7,535 nucleotides of DNA from JAAYZM01 sp964510785 (lineage in GTDB: Bacteria > Actinomycetota > Actinomycetes > Actinomycetales > Cellulomonadaceae), in assembly GCA_964510785.1 (NCBI GenBank), contig CAZECM010000121.1, positions 1-7,535 on the forward strand, read 5' to 3'. Below, piece by piece: positions 1 to 5,666 of the stretch (position 1 is the stretch's first letter; each line of letters starts with the position of its first letter). The translations under genes were made by a program, and so were the position numbers. The notes under the pieces were generated by a model. The model did no database searches and had not been told where the DNA came from. It saw nothing but the letters and a program-made list of their open reading frames with translations.

Positions 1-2
1 CG

Positions 3-170
3 ACGGTGTGCTTCTGCTCCACGATGAACCGCATCGACCTGCCGCACCTCGTGTGGGTCATGGAGTCGCTCGTCGAGGGCCGCGTGCCCCACCGCATCGA
101 GGTCGACGCCGACGACGCCCGCTGGGCGCGCGTGGCGCTCGACCAGATGCTCGCCCTTCCCGGTATCTGA
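3..170 (+). CDS. nadA: Quinolinate synthase NadA, C-terminal fragment (5' end outside window)
   Basis: Only the last 55 codons are present, ending at a TGA at 168-170. NadA condenses iminoaspartate (from NadB or aspartate dehydrogenase) with dihydroxyacetone phosphate to make quinolinate for NAD synthesis in the cytosol, and it uses an oxygen-sensitive [4Fe-4S] cluster. The fragment begins TVCFCSTMNRIDLPHLVWVM. The CxC pair followed by STMNRIDLPHL is the characteristic C-terminal block of actinobacterial NadA and should contain the third cluster-ligating cysteine. The following stretch ends in a helix and LALPGI, a normal NadA terminus. The gene is read in frame 3 from the window edge. The DJ-1 family gene starts 22 bases downstream on the same strand, so the two may be co-transcribed. 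The identification rests on motif recognition of a short piece, but the motif is distinctive. Confidence 0.88.
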   Translation, partial: TVCFCSTMNRIDLPHLVWVMESLVEGRVPHRIEVDADDARWARVALDQMLALPGI

Positions 171-179
171 GCCGCCCTC

Positions 180-185
180 AAGGAG
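180..185 (+). promoter_or_regulatory. Shine-Dalgarno AAGGAG for the DJ-1 family gene
   Basis: AAGGAG ends 7 bases before the GTG at 193. This supports GTG 193 as the start, and it marks this gene as conventionally led, unlike most other genes in the window. Confidence 0.8.
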
Positions 186-192
186 CCGCGAC

Positions 193-792
193 GTGAACCG
201 CTCCCGCCCGTTGCGCGTCGGCATCTTCGTGTTCGACGACGCCGAGGAGCTCGACGTCGTCGGCCCCTTCGAAGTCCTGACCGCGTGGGCCCAGCAGTCC
301 GACCTCAAGCCCGAGGTCCTCACGTTCTCCCCCGACGGCTCCGGCGTGCGGTGCGCGAAGGGGCTGCGCCTCGTCCCGGACACGTCCGCCGACGACGTCG
401 GTCCGCTCCACGTGCTCGTCTACCCCGGCGGGTTCGGGACGCGGCGCCTGCTCGCGGACCCCGAGCACCTCGCGTGGGTGCGGCAGATGCGTGATCGCAC
501 ACCCCTCGTCGCCTCGGTGTGCACGGGTGCGCTGGTCCTGGCCGCGGCGGGACTGCTCGCGGGCCGCCCCGCGACCACGTACCACACGGCGTTCGACGAG
601 CTCGTCGCGCTGGAACCGAGCGTGCTCGCCGACACCGAGGCCCGGTTCGTCGACGACGGCGACGTCGTCACCTCGGCTGGCGTCTCCGCGGGCATCGACA
701 TGGCGCTGCACCTCGTCGCGCGGCTCGACTCGGTCGAGACGGCCCGCAAGGTGCGCCGCGCCATCCAGTACGACCCGGCGCCCCCGGTCTGA
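193..792 (+). CDS. DJ-1/PfpI family protein, isonitrile hydratase-like
   Basis: This is a 199-residue single-domain protein of the class I glutamine amidotransferase-like (DJ-1/PfpI) superfamily. An N-terminal strand (LRVGIFVFDD, about 7-16) is followed by LDVVGPFEV (20-28), YPGGFGTRRLL (77-87) and the nucleophile elbow ASVCTGALVLAAAGLL (107-122), with Cys110 as the expected nucleophile. Asp21, Cys110 and Thr111 match the Asp-Cys-Thr set known in Pseudomonas isonitrile hydratase InhA. ATTYHTAFDEL (127-137) and SAGVSAGIDMALHLV near 162-176 are also typical of the InhA/AraC-like GATase1 subgroup. No helix-turn-helix domain follows, so it is not the AraC-type regulator version. It starts at GTG with a good Shine-Dalgarno, 22 bases after nadA. 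The substrate cannot be read from sequence; isonitrile hydratase is a subgroup label, and a hydrolase or stress-protection role is equally possible. Confidence 0.85.
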   Translation: MNRSRPLRVGIFVFDDAEELDVVGPFEVLTAWAQQSDLKPEVLTFSPDGSGVRCAKGLRLVPDTSADDVGPLHVLVYPGGFGTRRLLADPEHLAWVRQMRDRTPLVASVCTGALVLAAAGLLAGRPATTYHTAFDELVALEPSVLADTEARFVDDGDVVTSAGVSAGIDMALHLVARLDSVETARKVRRAIQYDPAPPV

Positions 793-810
793 CCCCCCGT
801 GTCCGCCCAC

Positions 811-878
811 CGAGTTCGTGAATGTTCCCCGAGTTCGTGACTCCGGGCCAACGAACTCGCGCACTCCTCACGAACTCG
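811..878. repeat. Four-copy nested inverted repeat (CGAGTTCGTGA unit), possible bidirectional terminator or interspersed repeat
   Basis: CGAGTTCGTGA occurs at 811-821 and again at 830-840. Its inverse occurs as ACGAACTCG at 851-859 and as TCACGAACTCG at 868-878. The outer pair gives an 11-bp stem and the inner pair a 9-bp stem, separated by 8 bases on each side (822-829 and 860-867) with a 12-base apical loop (839-850). The 830-840 and 868-878 copies could also pair directly over a 27-base loop. The element fills the gap between two convergent genes, and its last arm contains the stop codon of the M20 gene (868-870). There is no T-tract, so intrinsic termination is uncertain; a dispersed REP-like element is an alternative. 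Confidence 0.75.
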
Positions 879-2244
879 CGGGGGTTCCGAGGTGGTCGAG
901 CAGGAGTGCCTCCGCGAGGACGACCTTCTCGAGCTCGCCGAGGTGCACGGACTCGTTGGCGCCGTGGGCGCGCGAGTCGGGGTCCTCGACGCCCGTGACG
1001 AGGATCTGCGCGTCGGGATAGACGTCGAGCAGGTCCGCGATGAACGGGATGGAGCCACCGAGCCCCGTGTCGACGGGCGCCGTCCCCCACGACTCGGCGA
1101 AGGCCCAGCGCGCGGAGCGCATCGCGGCGCTGTCCCCCGCCGCCTGGAACGCCTTGCCGGCGTCGCGCTCGGTCACCGTGACGCGGGCGCCGAACGGGGC
1201 GTGCTGCTCGAGGTGGGTGCGCAACGCGGTGCGGGCCTCGACGGGGTCCTGCCCGGGGGCGACGCGCAGCGAGAGCTTGGCCCGCGCGCGCGGTGCGATC
1301 GTGTTGGACGCCTCGGCCACCCCCGTCGCGTCGATGCCGATGACACCGATCGCGGGTCGCGTCCACAAGCGCGCGGTGAGCGGCCCGGTGCCCGCGAGGC
1401 GCACGCCGTCGAGCACCGCGGCATCGGCCCGGAAGTCCGACTCGGACTGGTCGACCTCGGGGTCGGGCGCGCTGCGCAGACCCGCCACGGCGACGTTCCC
1501 GTCGTCGTCGTGCAGCGTCGCGACGAGCCGGGCGAGCAGGACGTACGCGTCGAGCACGGGCCCGCCGAACATCCCGGAGTGGATCGCGTGCTCAGTGACG
1601 GCGACCTCGACCTCGAGGTCCGCGAGCCCGCGCAGGGACGTCGTGAGCGCGGGAACGCCGACCTTCCAGTTCACGCTGTCCGCCACCACGATCACGTCAG
1701 CGGCGAGCCGCTCGCGGTGCGCGTGCAGGAAGGCGACGAAGCTCGGCGAGCCGATCTCCTCCTCGCCCTCGACGAAGACGGTGACGCCCACGGCGAGCTC
1801 CTCGCCGAGCACGCGCAGCGCCCCGAGGTGCGCGATGATCCCCGCCTTGTCGTCCGCGGCCCCGCGCCCGTAGAGCCGCTCGCCCCGCTGGGTCGGCTCG
1901 AAGGGCTCGGTGTCCCACGCCGCGCGGTCGCCGGGTGGCTGGACGTCGTGGTGGGCGTAGAGCAGCACGTGCGGGGCGTCGGGCGGCCCGGCACGACGGG
2001 CGACGACGGCGGGCGCGCCCCTGTCCCCCGCGGGGGCCGGTGCATCGAGGATCTCGACGTCGGCGAACCCGGCACCGCGCAGCAAGCCGGCCACGTGCTC
2101 GGCGCTCGCGCGCACGTGCGCCTGGTCGAAGGACGAGTTGGAGACGCTCGGGATGCGCACGAGGGTCTCGAGCTCGGCGCGCAGCCCGGCGAAGTGCTCG
2201 GCGGTGCGCGCGCGCAGGGCGGCGGTGCGGGTGGGATCGGCCAT
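868..2244 (-). CDS. M20 family metallopeptidase (dipeptidase, CNDP/PepV-like)
   Basis: This is a cytosolic di-zinc exopeptidase that probably cleaves dipeptides. From ATG 2244 it has 458 residues; GTG 2253 would add three. Numbered from GTG 2253, the metal-site motifs are all present: YAHHDVQP (His101, Asp103), YGRGAADDKAG (bridging Asp134), VEGEEEIGS (general base Glu165, ligand Glu166), VVADS (Asp192), HSGMFGG (His225, lid domain) and AHGANESV (His430, Glu434). The lid/dimerisation domain lies roughly at 205-320, and PSVSNS near 35-40 is typical of the family's N-terminus. The length fits the M20 dipeptidase group (about 450-470). ATG 2244 is preferred because a TAGCGT hexamer lies 7 bases upstream and no Shine-Dalgarno is visible. 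The gene is divergent from the DUF3043 gene and convergent with the DJ-1 family gene. The exact peptide substrate is unknown; an acylamino acid hydrolase is the main alternative. Confidence 0.92.
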   Translation of the reverse strand: MADPTRTAALRARTAEHFAGLRAELETLVRIPSVSNSSFDQAHVRASAEHVAGLLRGAGFADVEILDAPAPAGDRGAPAVVARRAGPPDAPHVLLYAHHDVQPPGDRAAWDTEPFEPTQRGERLYGRGAADDKAGIIAHLGALRVLGEELAVGVTVFVEGEEEIGSPSFVAFLHAHRERLAADVIVVADSVNWKVGVPALTTSLRGLADLEVEVAVTEHAIHSGMFGGPVLDAYVLLARLVATLHDDDGNVAVAGLRSAPDPEVDQSESDFRADAAVLDGVRLAGTGPLTARLWTRPAIGVIGIDATGVAEASNTIAPRARAKLSLRVAPGQDPVEARTALRTHLEQHAPFGARVTVTERDAGKAFQAAGDSAAMRSARWAFAESWGTAPVDTGLGGSIPFIADLLDVYPDAQILVTGVEDPDSRAHGANESVHLGELEKVVLAEALLLDHLGTPASS

Positions 2245-2251
2245 GAACGTC

Positions 2252-2257
2252 ACGCTA
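2252..2257 (-). promoter_or_regulatory. Candidate -10 element TAGCGT of the M20 gene (leaderless)
   Basis: Read on the minus strand, TAGCGT fits the actinobacterial TANNNT -10 pattern and ends 7 bases before ATG 2244, so transcription would begin at or next to the start codon. No -35 consensus is visible. It lies 44 bases or less from the opposing promoter of the DUF3043 gene. Confidence 0.5.
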
Positions 2258-2276
2258 CCCGCGTCCCGCGCTCGAC

Positions 2277-2282
2277 TACCCT
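2277..2282 (+). promoter_or_regulatory. Candidate -10 element TACCCT of the DUF3043 gene (leaderless)
   Basis: TACCCT fits TANNNT and ends 6 bases before GTG 2289, which places the expected transcription start on the G of the start codon. No Shine-Dalgarno precedes the gene. Confidence 0.5.
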
Positions 2283-2288
2283 GGGGTC

Positions 2289-2879
2289 GTGCCAGCCCCG
2301 AAGAACCCCTCCCCCGACGCCACCACCCCCGAGGACGACGCCGCTGCCGCCGGCAAGGGCCGTCCCACGCCCAAGCGCAAGGACGCCGAGGCGCAGCGCC
2401 GCAAGCCCCTCGTCCCCGGCGACCGCAAGGCTGCCGCCAAGGCCGCCCGCTCTCGCAGCCGCGAGATCCGCGACCGCGAGTTCGAGGCGATGAAGACGGG
2501 CGACGAGAAGAACATGCCCTACCGCGACAAGGGGCCGATCAAGCGCTTCATCCGCGACTTCATCGACGCGCGCTGGTCCTTCGGGGAGTTCTTCCTGCCG
2601 ATCGCGATCGTGTTCGTGTTCCTGACGGCGCTGACGCAGCAGAACGCCGTCTTCGCGCTCTCGATCCTGGTCGCGCTCTACGGCGTGATCATCGCGACGG
2701 TCTTCCAGGCCTGGCTCACGTCCCGCAAGCTCCGCAAGGCGCTCGAGGCGAAGTTCGGCGACGCGGGGCTCGCGAAGGGCAACATGATGTACGGCATCAT
2801 GCGCTCGCTGCAGATCCGGCGTTCGCGGCTCCCGCGCGCCGTGGTCAAGCGCGGCGAGCACCCGCAGTACCCGCGCTAG
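2289..2879 (+). CDS. DUF3043 domain-containing membrane protein
   Basis: This 196-residue protein belongs to the actinobacterial DUF3043 family, whose function is not established. The first ~95 residues are polar, very rich in Lys, Arg and Ala, and probably cytoplasmic. They include the family signature GRPTPKRKDAEAQRRKPLVP (24-43) and the EAMKTGDEKNMPYRDKGPIKRFIRDFIDAR region (66-95). Two membrane segments follow, about 101-117 (FFLPIAIVFVFLTALTQ) and about 121-143 (VFALSILVALYGVIIATVFQAWL). The tail is basic and ends HPQYPR. The layout suggests a hairpin membrane protein with both termini inside (positive-inside rule). It starts with GTG at 2289, with no Shine-Dalgarno but a -10-like hexamer directly upstream. 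The aldo/keto reductase gene follows 50 bases later with its own promoter-like sequence. Family assignment is confident; no role is proposed. Confidence 0.9.
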   Translation: MPAPKNPSPDATTPEDDAAAAGKGRPTPKRKDAEAQRRKPLVPGDRKAAAKAARSRSREIRDREFEAMKTGDEKNMPYRDKGPIKRFIRDFIDARWSFGEFFLPIAIVFVFLTALTQQNAVFALSILVALYGVIIATVFQAWLTSRKLRKALEAKFGDAGLAKGNMMYGIMRSLQIRRSRLPRAVVKRGEHPQYPR

Positions 2880-2892
2880 GGACTGAGACGGA

Positions 2893-2906
2893 TCGAATCG
2901 ATTTGA
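2893..2906. promoter_or_regulatory. Near-palindrome TCGAATCGATTTGA, candidate LacI-family operator
   Basis: Six of the seven symmetric base pairs match around a central CG; only the 2895/2904 pair fails. The core AATCGATT (2896-2903) fits the AANCGNTT pattern common in LacI/GalR-family operators. It lies about 24-37 bases upstream of the predicted transcription start at 2930, over the -35 region, where a bound repressor would block RNA polymerase. No LacI-type regulator is encoded in the window, so this is a candidate only. Confidence 0.4.
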
Positions 2907-2917
2907 CCTTGCGTGGC

Positions 2918-2923
2918 TAGAAT
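2918..2923 (+). promoter_or_regulatory. Candidate -10 element TAGAAT of the aldo/keto reductase gene (leaderless)
   Basis: TAGAAT is close to the TATAAT/TANNNT consensus and ends 6 bases before ATG 2930. No Shine-Dalgarno lies between it and the start. This is the best-matching -10 hexamer in the window. Confidence 0.6.
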
Positions 2924-2929
2924 CGTCGC

Positions 2930-3946
2930 ATGGTCAACTACCGCTACCTCGGCAACTCCGGTCTCAAGATCACCGAGCTCACCTACGGCAACTGGATCAC
3001 CCACGGCCTGCAGGTCGAGAACGAGACGGCGACCCGGTGCGTGCACGCCGCCCTCGACGCCGGCATCACGTCCTTCGACACGGCCGACGTCTACGCCAAC
3101 ACGATCGCGGAGCAGGTGCTCGGCGACGCGCTCAAGGGCCAGCGCCGCCAGTCGCTGGAGATCTTCACGAAGGTGTACTGGCCCACCGGCCCGCAAGGTC
3201 CCAACGACTCGGGCCTCTCCCGCAAGCACATCCTGGAGTCGATCGACGGCTCGCTGCAGCGCCTCGGCACGGACTACGTCGACCTCTACCAGGCGCACCG
3301 TTTCGACACCGAGACGCCACTCGAGGAGACGATGCTCGCGTTCGCCGACGTCGTGCGCTCGGGCAAGGCGCTCTACATCGGGGTGAGCGAGTGGACGGCC
3401 GAGCAGATCCGCGCGGGCGCCGCGCTCGCCAAGGAGCTGCGCATCCCGTTCGTCTCGAACCAGCCGCAGTACTCGGCGCTCTACCGCGTGATCGAGGAAG
3501 AGGTCGTCCCCGCCTCGCGCGAGGTCGGCATCTCCCAGATCGTGTTCTCCCCCGTGGCCCAGGGCGTGCTCACGGGCAAGTACAAGCCGGGTGAGGCGGC
3601 GCCCGCCGGCTCGCGCGCGACGGACGAGAAGAGCGGCAAGAACTTCATCTCCCGCCTCGTGGACAACCGCGACGTGCTCGAGGCCGTGCAGCGCTTCGTA
3701 CCGATCGCCGGGGACCTCGGTCTCACCCCCGCCCAGCTCGCGCTCGCGTGGGTGCTCCAGAACGACAACGTGGCTGCGGCGATCATCGGAGCCTCGCGCC
3801 CCGAGCAGATCGCCGAGAACGTCAAGGCCTCCGGCGTGCGCCTCGAGCCGGAGATCATGGCCGCGATCGACACCGCGCTGGACGCCGTCGTCGACCGCGA
3901 CCCCGCGCGCACGGCCCGCAACGCCCCGCAGTCGCGTCCGAGCTGA
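2930..3946 (+). CDS. Aldo/keto reductase, potassium-channel beta-subunit-like (KCNAB/AKR6-type)
   Basis: This 338-residue cytosolic TIM-barrel oxidoreductase probably reduces aldehydes or ketones with NADPH. The whole catalytic tetrad is visible: Asp50 and Tyr55 in SFDTADVYANTIAEQVLG, Lys81 in IFTKVYWP, and His123 in DLYQAHRFD. The N-terminus MVNYRYLGNSGLKITELTYGNW is the standard AKR opening. SNQPQYSAL (176-184), FSPVAQGVLTGKY (206-218) and, near the C-terminus, AAAIIGASRPEQIAENVKA contribute the nicotinamide and 2'-phosphate binding regions. These features, including the IIGASRPEQ block, resemble the KCNAB-like bacterial AKRs, although no potassium channel gene is nearby. Length is normal. 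ATG 2930 is chosen because it begins the family N-terminus and sits 6 bases after a TAGAAT hexamer. A near-palindrome upstream suggests repression by a LacI-type regulator. The physiological substrate is unknown; a sugar-derived aldehyde would fit such regulation but is inference. Confidence 0.92.
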   Translation: MVNYRYLGNSGLKITELTYGNWITHGLQVENETATRCVHAALDAGITSFDTADVYANTIAEQVLGDALKGQRRQSLEIFTKVYWPTGPQGPNDSGLSRKHILESIDGSLQRLGTDYVDLYQAHRFDTETPLEETMLAFADVVRSGKALYIGVSEWTAEQIRAGAALAKELRIPFVSNQPQYSALYRVIEEEVVPASREVGISQIVFSPVAQGVLTGKYKPGEAAPAGSRATDEKSGKNFISRLVDNRDVLEAVQRFVPIAGDLGLTPAQLALAWVLQNDNVAAAIIGASRPEQIAENVKASGVRLEPEIMAAIDTALDAVVDRDPARTARNAPQSRPS

Positions 3947-3961
3947 TCACACCGCCGTGCC

Positions 3962-3991
3962 TCCCGGAGACCTGTGCTCAGGTCTCCGGGA
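3962..3991. terminator. Strong hairpin between convergent genes, probable bidirectional terminator
   Basis: TCCCGGAGACCTG (3962-3974) pairs perfectly with CAGGTCTCCGGGA (3979-3991), a 13-bp GC-rich stem with a TGCT loop. It begins 16 bases after the stop of the aldo/keto reductase gene. On the other strand it covers the last codons and stop (3978-3980) of the 69-aa gene, so it can end transcripts from both sides. There is no U-tract on either strand, as is common for actinobacterial terminators. Confidence 0.8.
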
Positions 3992-4187
3992 TGAGCACCG
4001 GTGCGGTCGCGGGCTCGCCGTCGTGCAGCAGCCTCGCTCGCCGCGGGCCCTGGGCGGAGAGCGTGCGCCAGTGCTCGCCGAGCCACGTCTCGGCGTCGAA
4101 CTGCGTCGTGAAGACGGGGCTCACGGGCTCGGCGAGCTCGTTGCCCACGGCGTCGTCGAACGCCCACACCCACCGAGGCAGCGTCAC
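3978..4187 (-). CDS. Small conserved hypothetical protein downstream of pyrD (69 aa)
   Basis: The 69-residue protein begins MTLPRWVWAFDDAVGNELAEP and contains a central helix-like segment DAETWLGEHWRTLSAQGPRRARLL, ending VLIPET. It has no signal peptide or membrane segment, and it is acidic and tryptophan-rich (four Trp). The pattern W-W near the N-terminus, then AETWLGEHW, then a short strand with DGE resembles small unnamed proteins found widely in Actinobacteria; I do not know a function. Its GTG start (4187-4185) overlaps the TGA stop of pyrD (4186-4184) in a GTGA arrangement, which points to translational coupling with pyrD. Its final codons form one arm of the terminator hairpin. It looks real because of the overlap, the ordinary composition and the absence of any better frame. 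Confidence 0.75.
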   Translation of the reverse strand: MTLPRWVWAFDDAVGNELAEPVSPVFTTQFDAETWLGEHWRTLSAQGPRRARLLHDGEPATAPVLIPET

Positions 4188-5230
4188 GATCCGACCTTCT
4201 CACGCCCGGCACCGCGGCGCGCGAGGTAGCGGTTGACCCGGGTGGCGTACCACGGTCCGTCGTAGATGAGCCCGGTGTACCCCTGCACGAGCGTCGCCCC
4301 CGCGTCGAGGTACCGCTCGGCGTCCGCGCCCGTCGAGATCCCCCCCACGCCGATGATGACGGCGCGCTCCCCGAGCGCCTCGCGCAGCCGCCGCACCACC
4401 GCGATGCCGCGCTCCAGGACGGGCGGCCCGCTGAGCCCCCCGGGGCCGAGGTCGTGGGCGATCGTCGTGTTGACGGCGACGACGCCGTCGAGGCCGTGCT
4501 CGAGCGCGAGTCCGGCCACGGCGTCGACGTCGTCGTCGGCGAGGTCGGGCGCGATCTTCACGAGCAACGGGACGTGCCGTCCGCCGACGGCGGTGTCCGC
4601 CGCGGACCGAACCTCGCGCAGGATCGGGCGCAGCGCGTCCACCGACTGCAGGTCGCGCAGGCCCGGGGTGTTGGGCGAGGACACGTTGACGACGAGGTAG
4701 TCCGCGTACGGCGCGAGCTGGCTGGCCGAGAACGCGTAGTCCTCCGCGGCACGCTCGGCCGGCGTCACCTTGGTCTTGCCGATGTTCACGCCGACGACGG
4801 CCGCCCGGCCCCTCGCGGACCTGCGCAGCGCCCGCAACCGGCCCGCGGCTGCGACGGCGCCCTGGTTGTTGAAGCCCATGCGGTTGCGCAGCGCGCGGTC
4901 CTCGATGACGCGCCACAGCCGCGGCTTCTCGTTTCCCGGTTGCGCCTGCGCCGTGACCGTCCCGATCTCGACGAACCCGAAGCCGAGCATCGTCAGGCCC
5001 TCGACGGCGCGCGCTTCCTTGTCGAAGCCCGCGGCCAGCCCGAACCGGCCCGGCACGCGACGCCCGAACACGTCGACCTCGGCCCCGGCCCCCGGGGCGA
5101 AGAACAGCCGGTGCAGCAACCCGGACACCCCGGGGATGCGGCCCACGCCAGCGATGAGGCCGAAGGCGAGCTCGTGAGCACGCTCGGGGTCCATGCGGCG
5201 AAAGACGAGGTTGAACAGGAGGCGGTACAC
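4184..5230 (-). CDS. pyrD: Dihydroorotate dehydrogenase, class 2 (quinone-dependent)
   Basis: This 348-residue FMN enzyme oxidises dihydroorotate to orotate in pyrimidine synthesis and passes electrons to the membrane quinone pool. It has the short amphipathic N-terminal segment of class 2 enzymes (YRLLFNLVFRRMDPERAHELAF, 2-23), which docks it to the membrane and forms the quinone tunnel. Key blocks are GLAAGFDKEA (64-73), EIGTVTAQAQPGNEKPRLWR (88-107), NRMGFNNQG (116-124), NVSSPNTPGLRDLQ (182-195) with Ser185 as the catalytic base typical of class 2, KIAPDL (225-230), NTT (254-256), GVGGIS (294-299) and VQGYTGLIYDGP (315-326). GTG 5230 is chosen over a longer upstream reading because family homology begins at YRLLF and a TAGGTT hexamer ends 7 bases before this GTG. 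It follows the 141-aa membrane protein gene by 10 bases and overlaps the 69-aa gene by 3. Confidence 0.96.
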   Translation of the reverse strand: MYRLLFNLVFRRMDPERAHELAFGLIAGVGRIPGVSGLLHRLFFAPGAGAEVDVFGRRVPGRFGLAAGFDKEARAVEGLTMLGFGFVEIGTVTAQAQPGNEKPRLWRVIEDRALRNRMGFNNQGAVAAAGRLRALRRSARGRAAVVGVNIGKTKVTPAERAAEDYAFSASQLAPYADYLVVNVSSPNTPGLRDLQSVDALRPILREVRSAADTAVGGRHVPLLVKIAPDLADDDVDAVAGLALEHGLDGVVAVNTTIAHDLGPGGLSGPPVLERGIAVVRRLREALGERAVIIGVGGISTGADAERYLDAGATLVQGYTGLIYDGPWYATRVNRYLARRGAGREKVGS

Positions 5231-5237
5231 GCGGACC

Positions 5238-5243
5238 AACCTA
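5238..5243 (-). promoter_or_regulatory. Candidate -10 element TAGGTT of pyrD, containing the stop codon of the upstream gene
   Basis: On the minus strand TAGGTT fits TANNNT and ends 7 bases before GTG 5230. Its first three bases are the TAG stop of the 141-aa membrane protein gene (5243-5241). No Shine-Dalgarno is visible in the 10-base gap, so leaderless starts from here would explain pyrD translation. Confidence 0.5.
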
Positions 5244-5666
5244 GTGGGTCCGGGCGGGTGCCCGGCCGCCCCGGGTACGCCACAGCAGCGCGAGCCCGAC
5301 GACGGGCAGCACGAGGGGCACGAAGCCGTAGCCCGCGCCGAACTGCGACCACACGGTCGCGTCCGGGAAGTCCTGGGGCGCCGCGAGCGAGAGGGCGCCG
5401 ACGACGAGAACACCCACGAGCTCGACCGAGATCGCGACCCACGCGACCGTGCGCCACCGACCGGACGACTTGGCGAGGGCGACCGTCGCGAGGAGATAGA
5501 CGAGGCCCGAGAAGAGGGACAGCGAGTACGCGAGCGGCGCCTCGTCGAAGCGGGTGAGTATCTGGGAGAGCGCGCGCGCCGTCGCCGCGAGGGCGAGCAG
5601 CCCGTACACGAAGACGACGACGCGGCCGAAGCCCTCGGAGGTGCTGCGCGGCGCGACGTTGGTCAT
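5241..5666 (-). CDS. Conserved actinobacterial membrane protein, four predicted helices (141 aa)
   Basis: The 141-residue protein has a short polar N-terminus (MTNVAPRSTSEG) and four hydrophobic segments at about 14-34, 45-65, 72-94 and 111-129, then a basic tail RTRGGRAPARTH. Recognisable blocks are FVYGLLALAATARALSQILTRFDEAPLAYSLS and PDATVWSQFGAGYGFVPLVLPVVGL, which I recall as conserved in uncharacterised integral membrane proteins of Micrococcales and other Actinobacteria. No catalytic motif is visible. Its ATG (5666-5664) overlaps the TGA of the 118-aa membrane protein gene by 4 bases (ATGA), so the two are probably co-translated and may form a complex. Its TAG stop lies within the predicted -10 box of pyrD. 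The ATG is preferred to longer upstream readings because those run through the other membrane gene in the wrong frame. Confidence 0.82.
   Translation of the reverse strand: MTNVAPRSTSEGFGRVVVFVYGLLALAATARALSQILTRFDEAPLAYSLSLFSGLVYLLATVALAKSSGRWRTVAWVAISVELVGVLVVGALSLAAPQDFPDATVWSQFGAGYGFVPLVLPVVGLALLWRTRGGRAPARTH

Noticed and set aside
892..2493. A 533-codon open frame on the plus strand across the M20 peptidase gene
   Set aside because: It is the antisense shadow of a peptidase with all catalytic motifs intact; its product is low-complexity, rich in Arg, Gly, Asp and Val, with no recognisable domain. Long antisense frames are expected at this GC content.
2903..2908. TTGACC as a -35 box for the aldo/keto reductase gene
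   Set aside because: It lies only 9 bases from the TAGAAT hexamer, far short of the usual 16-19; it is more simply part of the near-palindrome and its flank.
4184..5413. A longer pyrD reading starting at 5413
   Set aside because: The added 61 residues are Ser/Arg/Pro-rich and lie inside the 141-aa gene in another frame. PyrD homology begins at YRLLF, right after GTG 5230.
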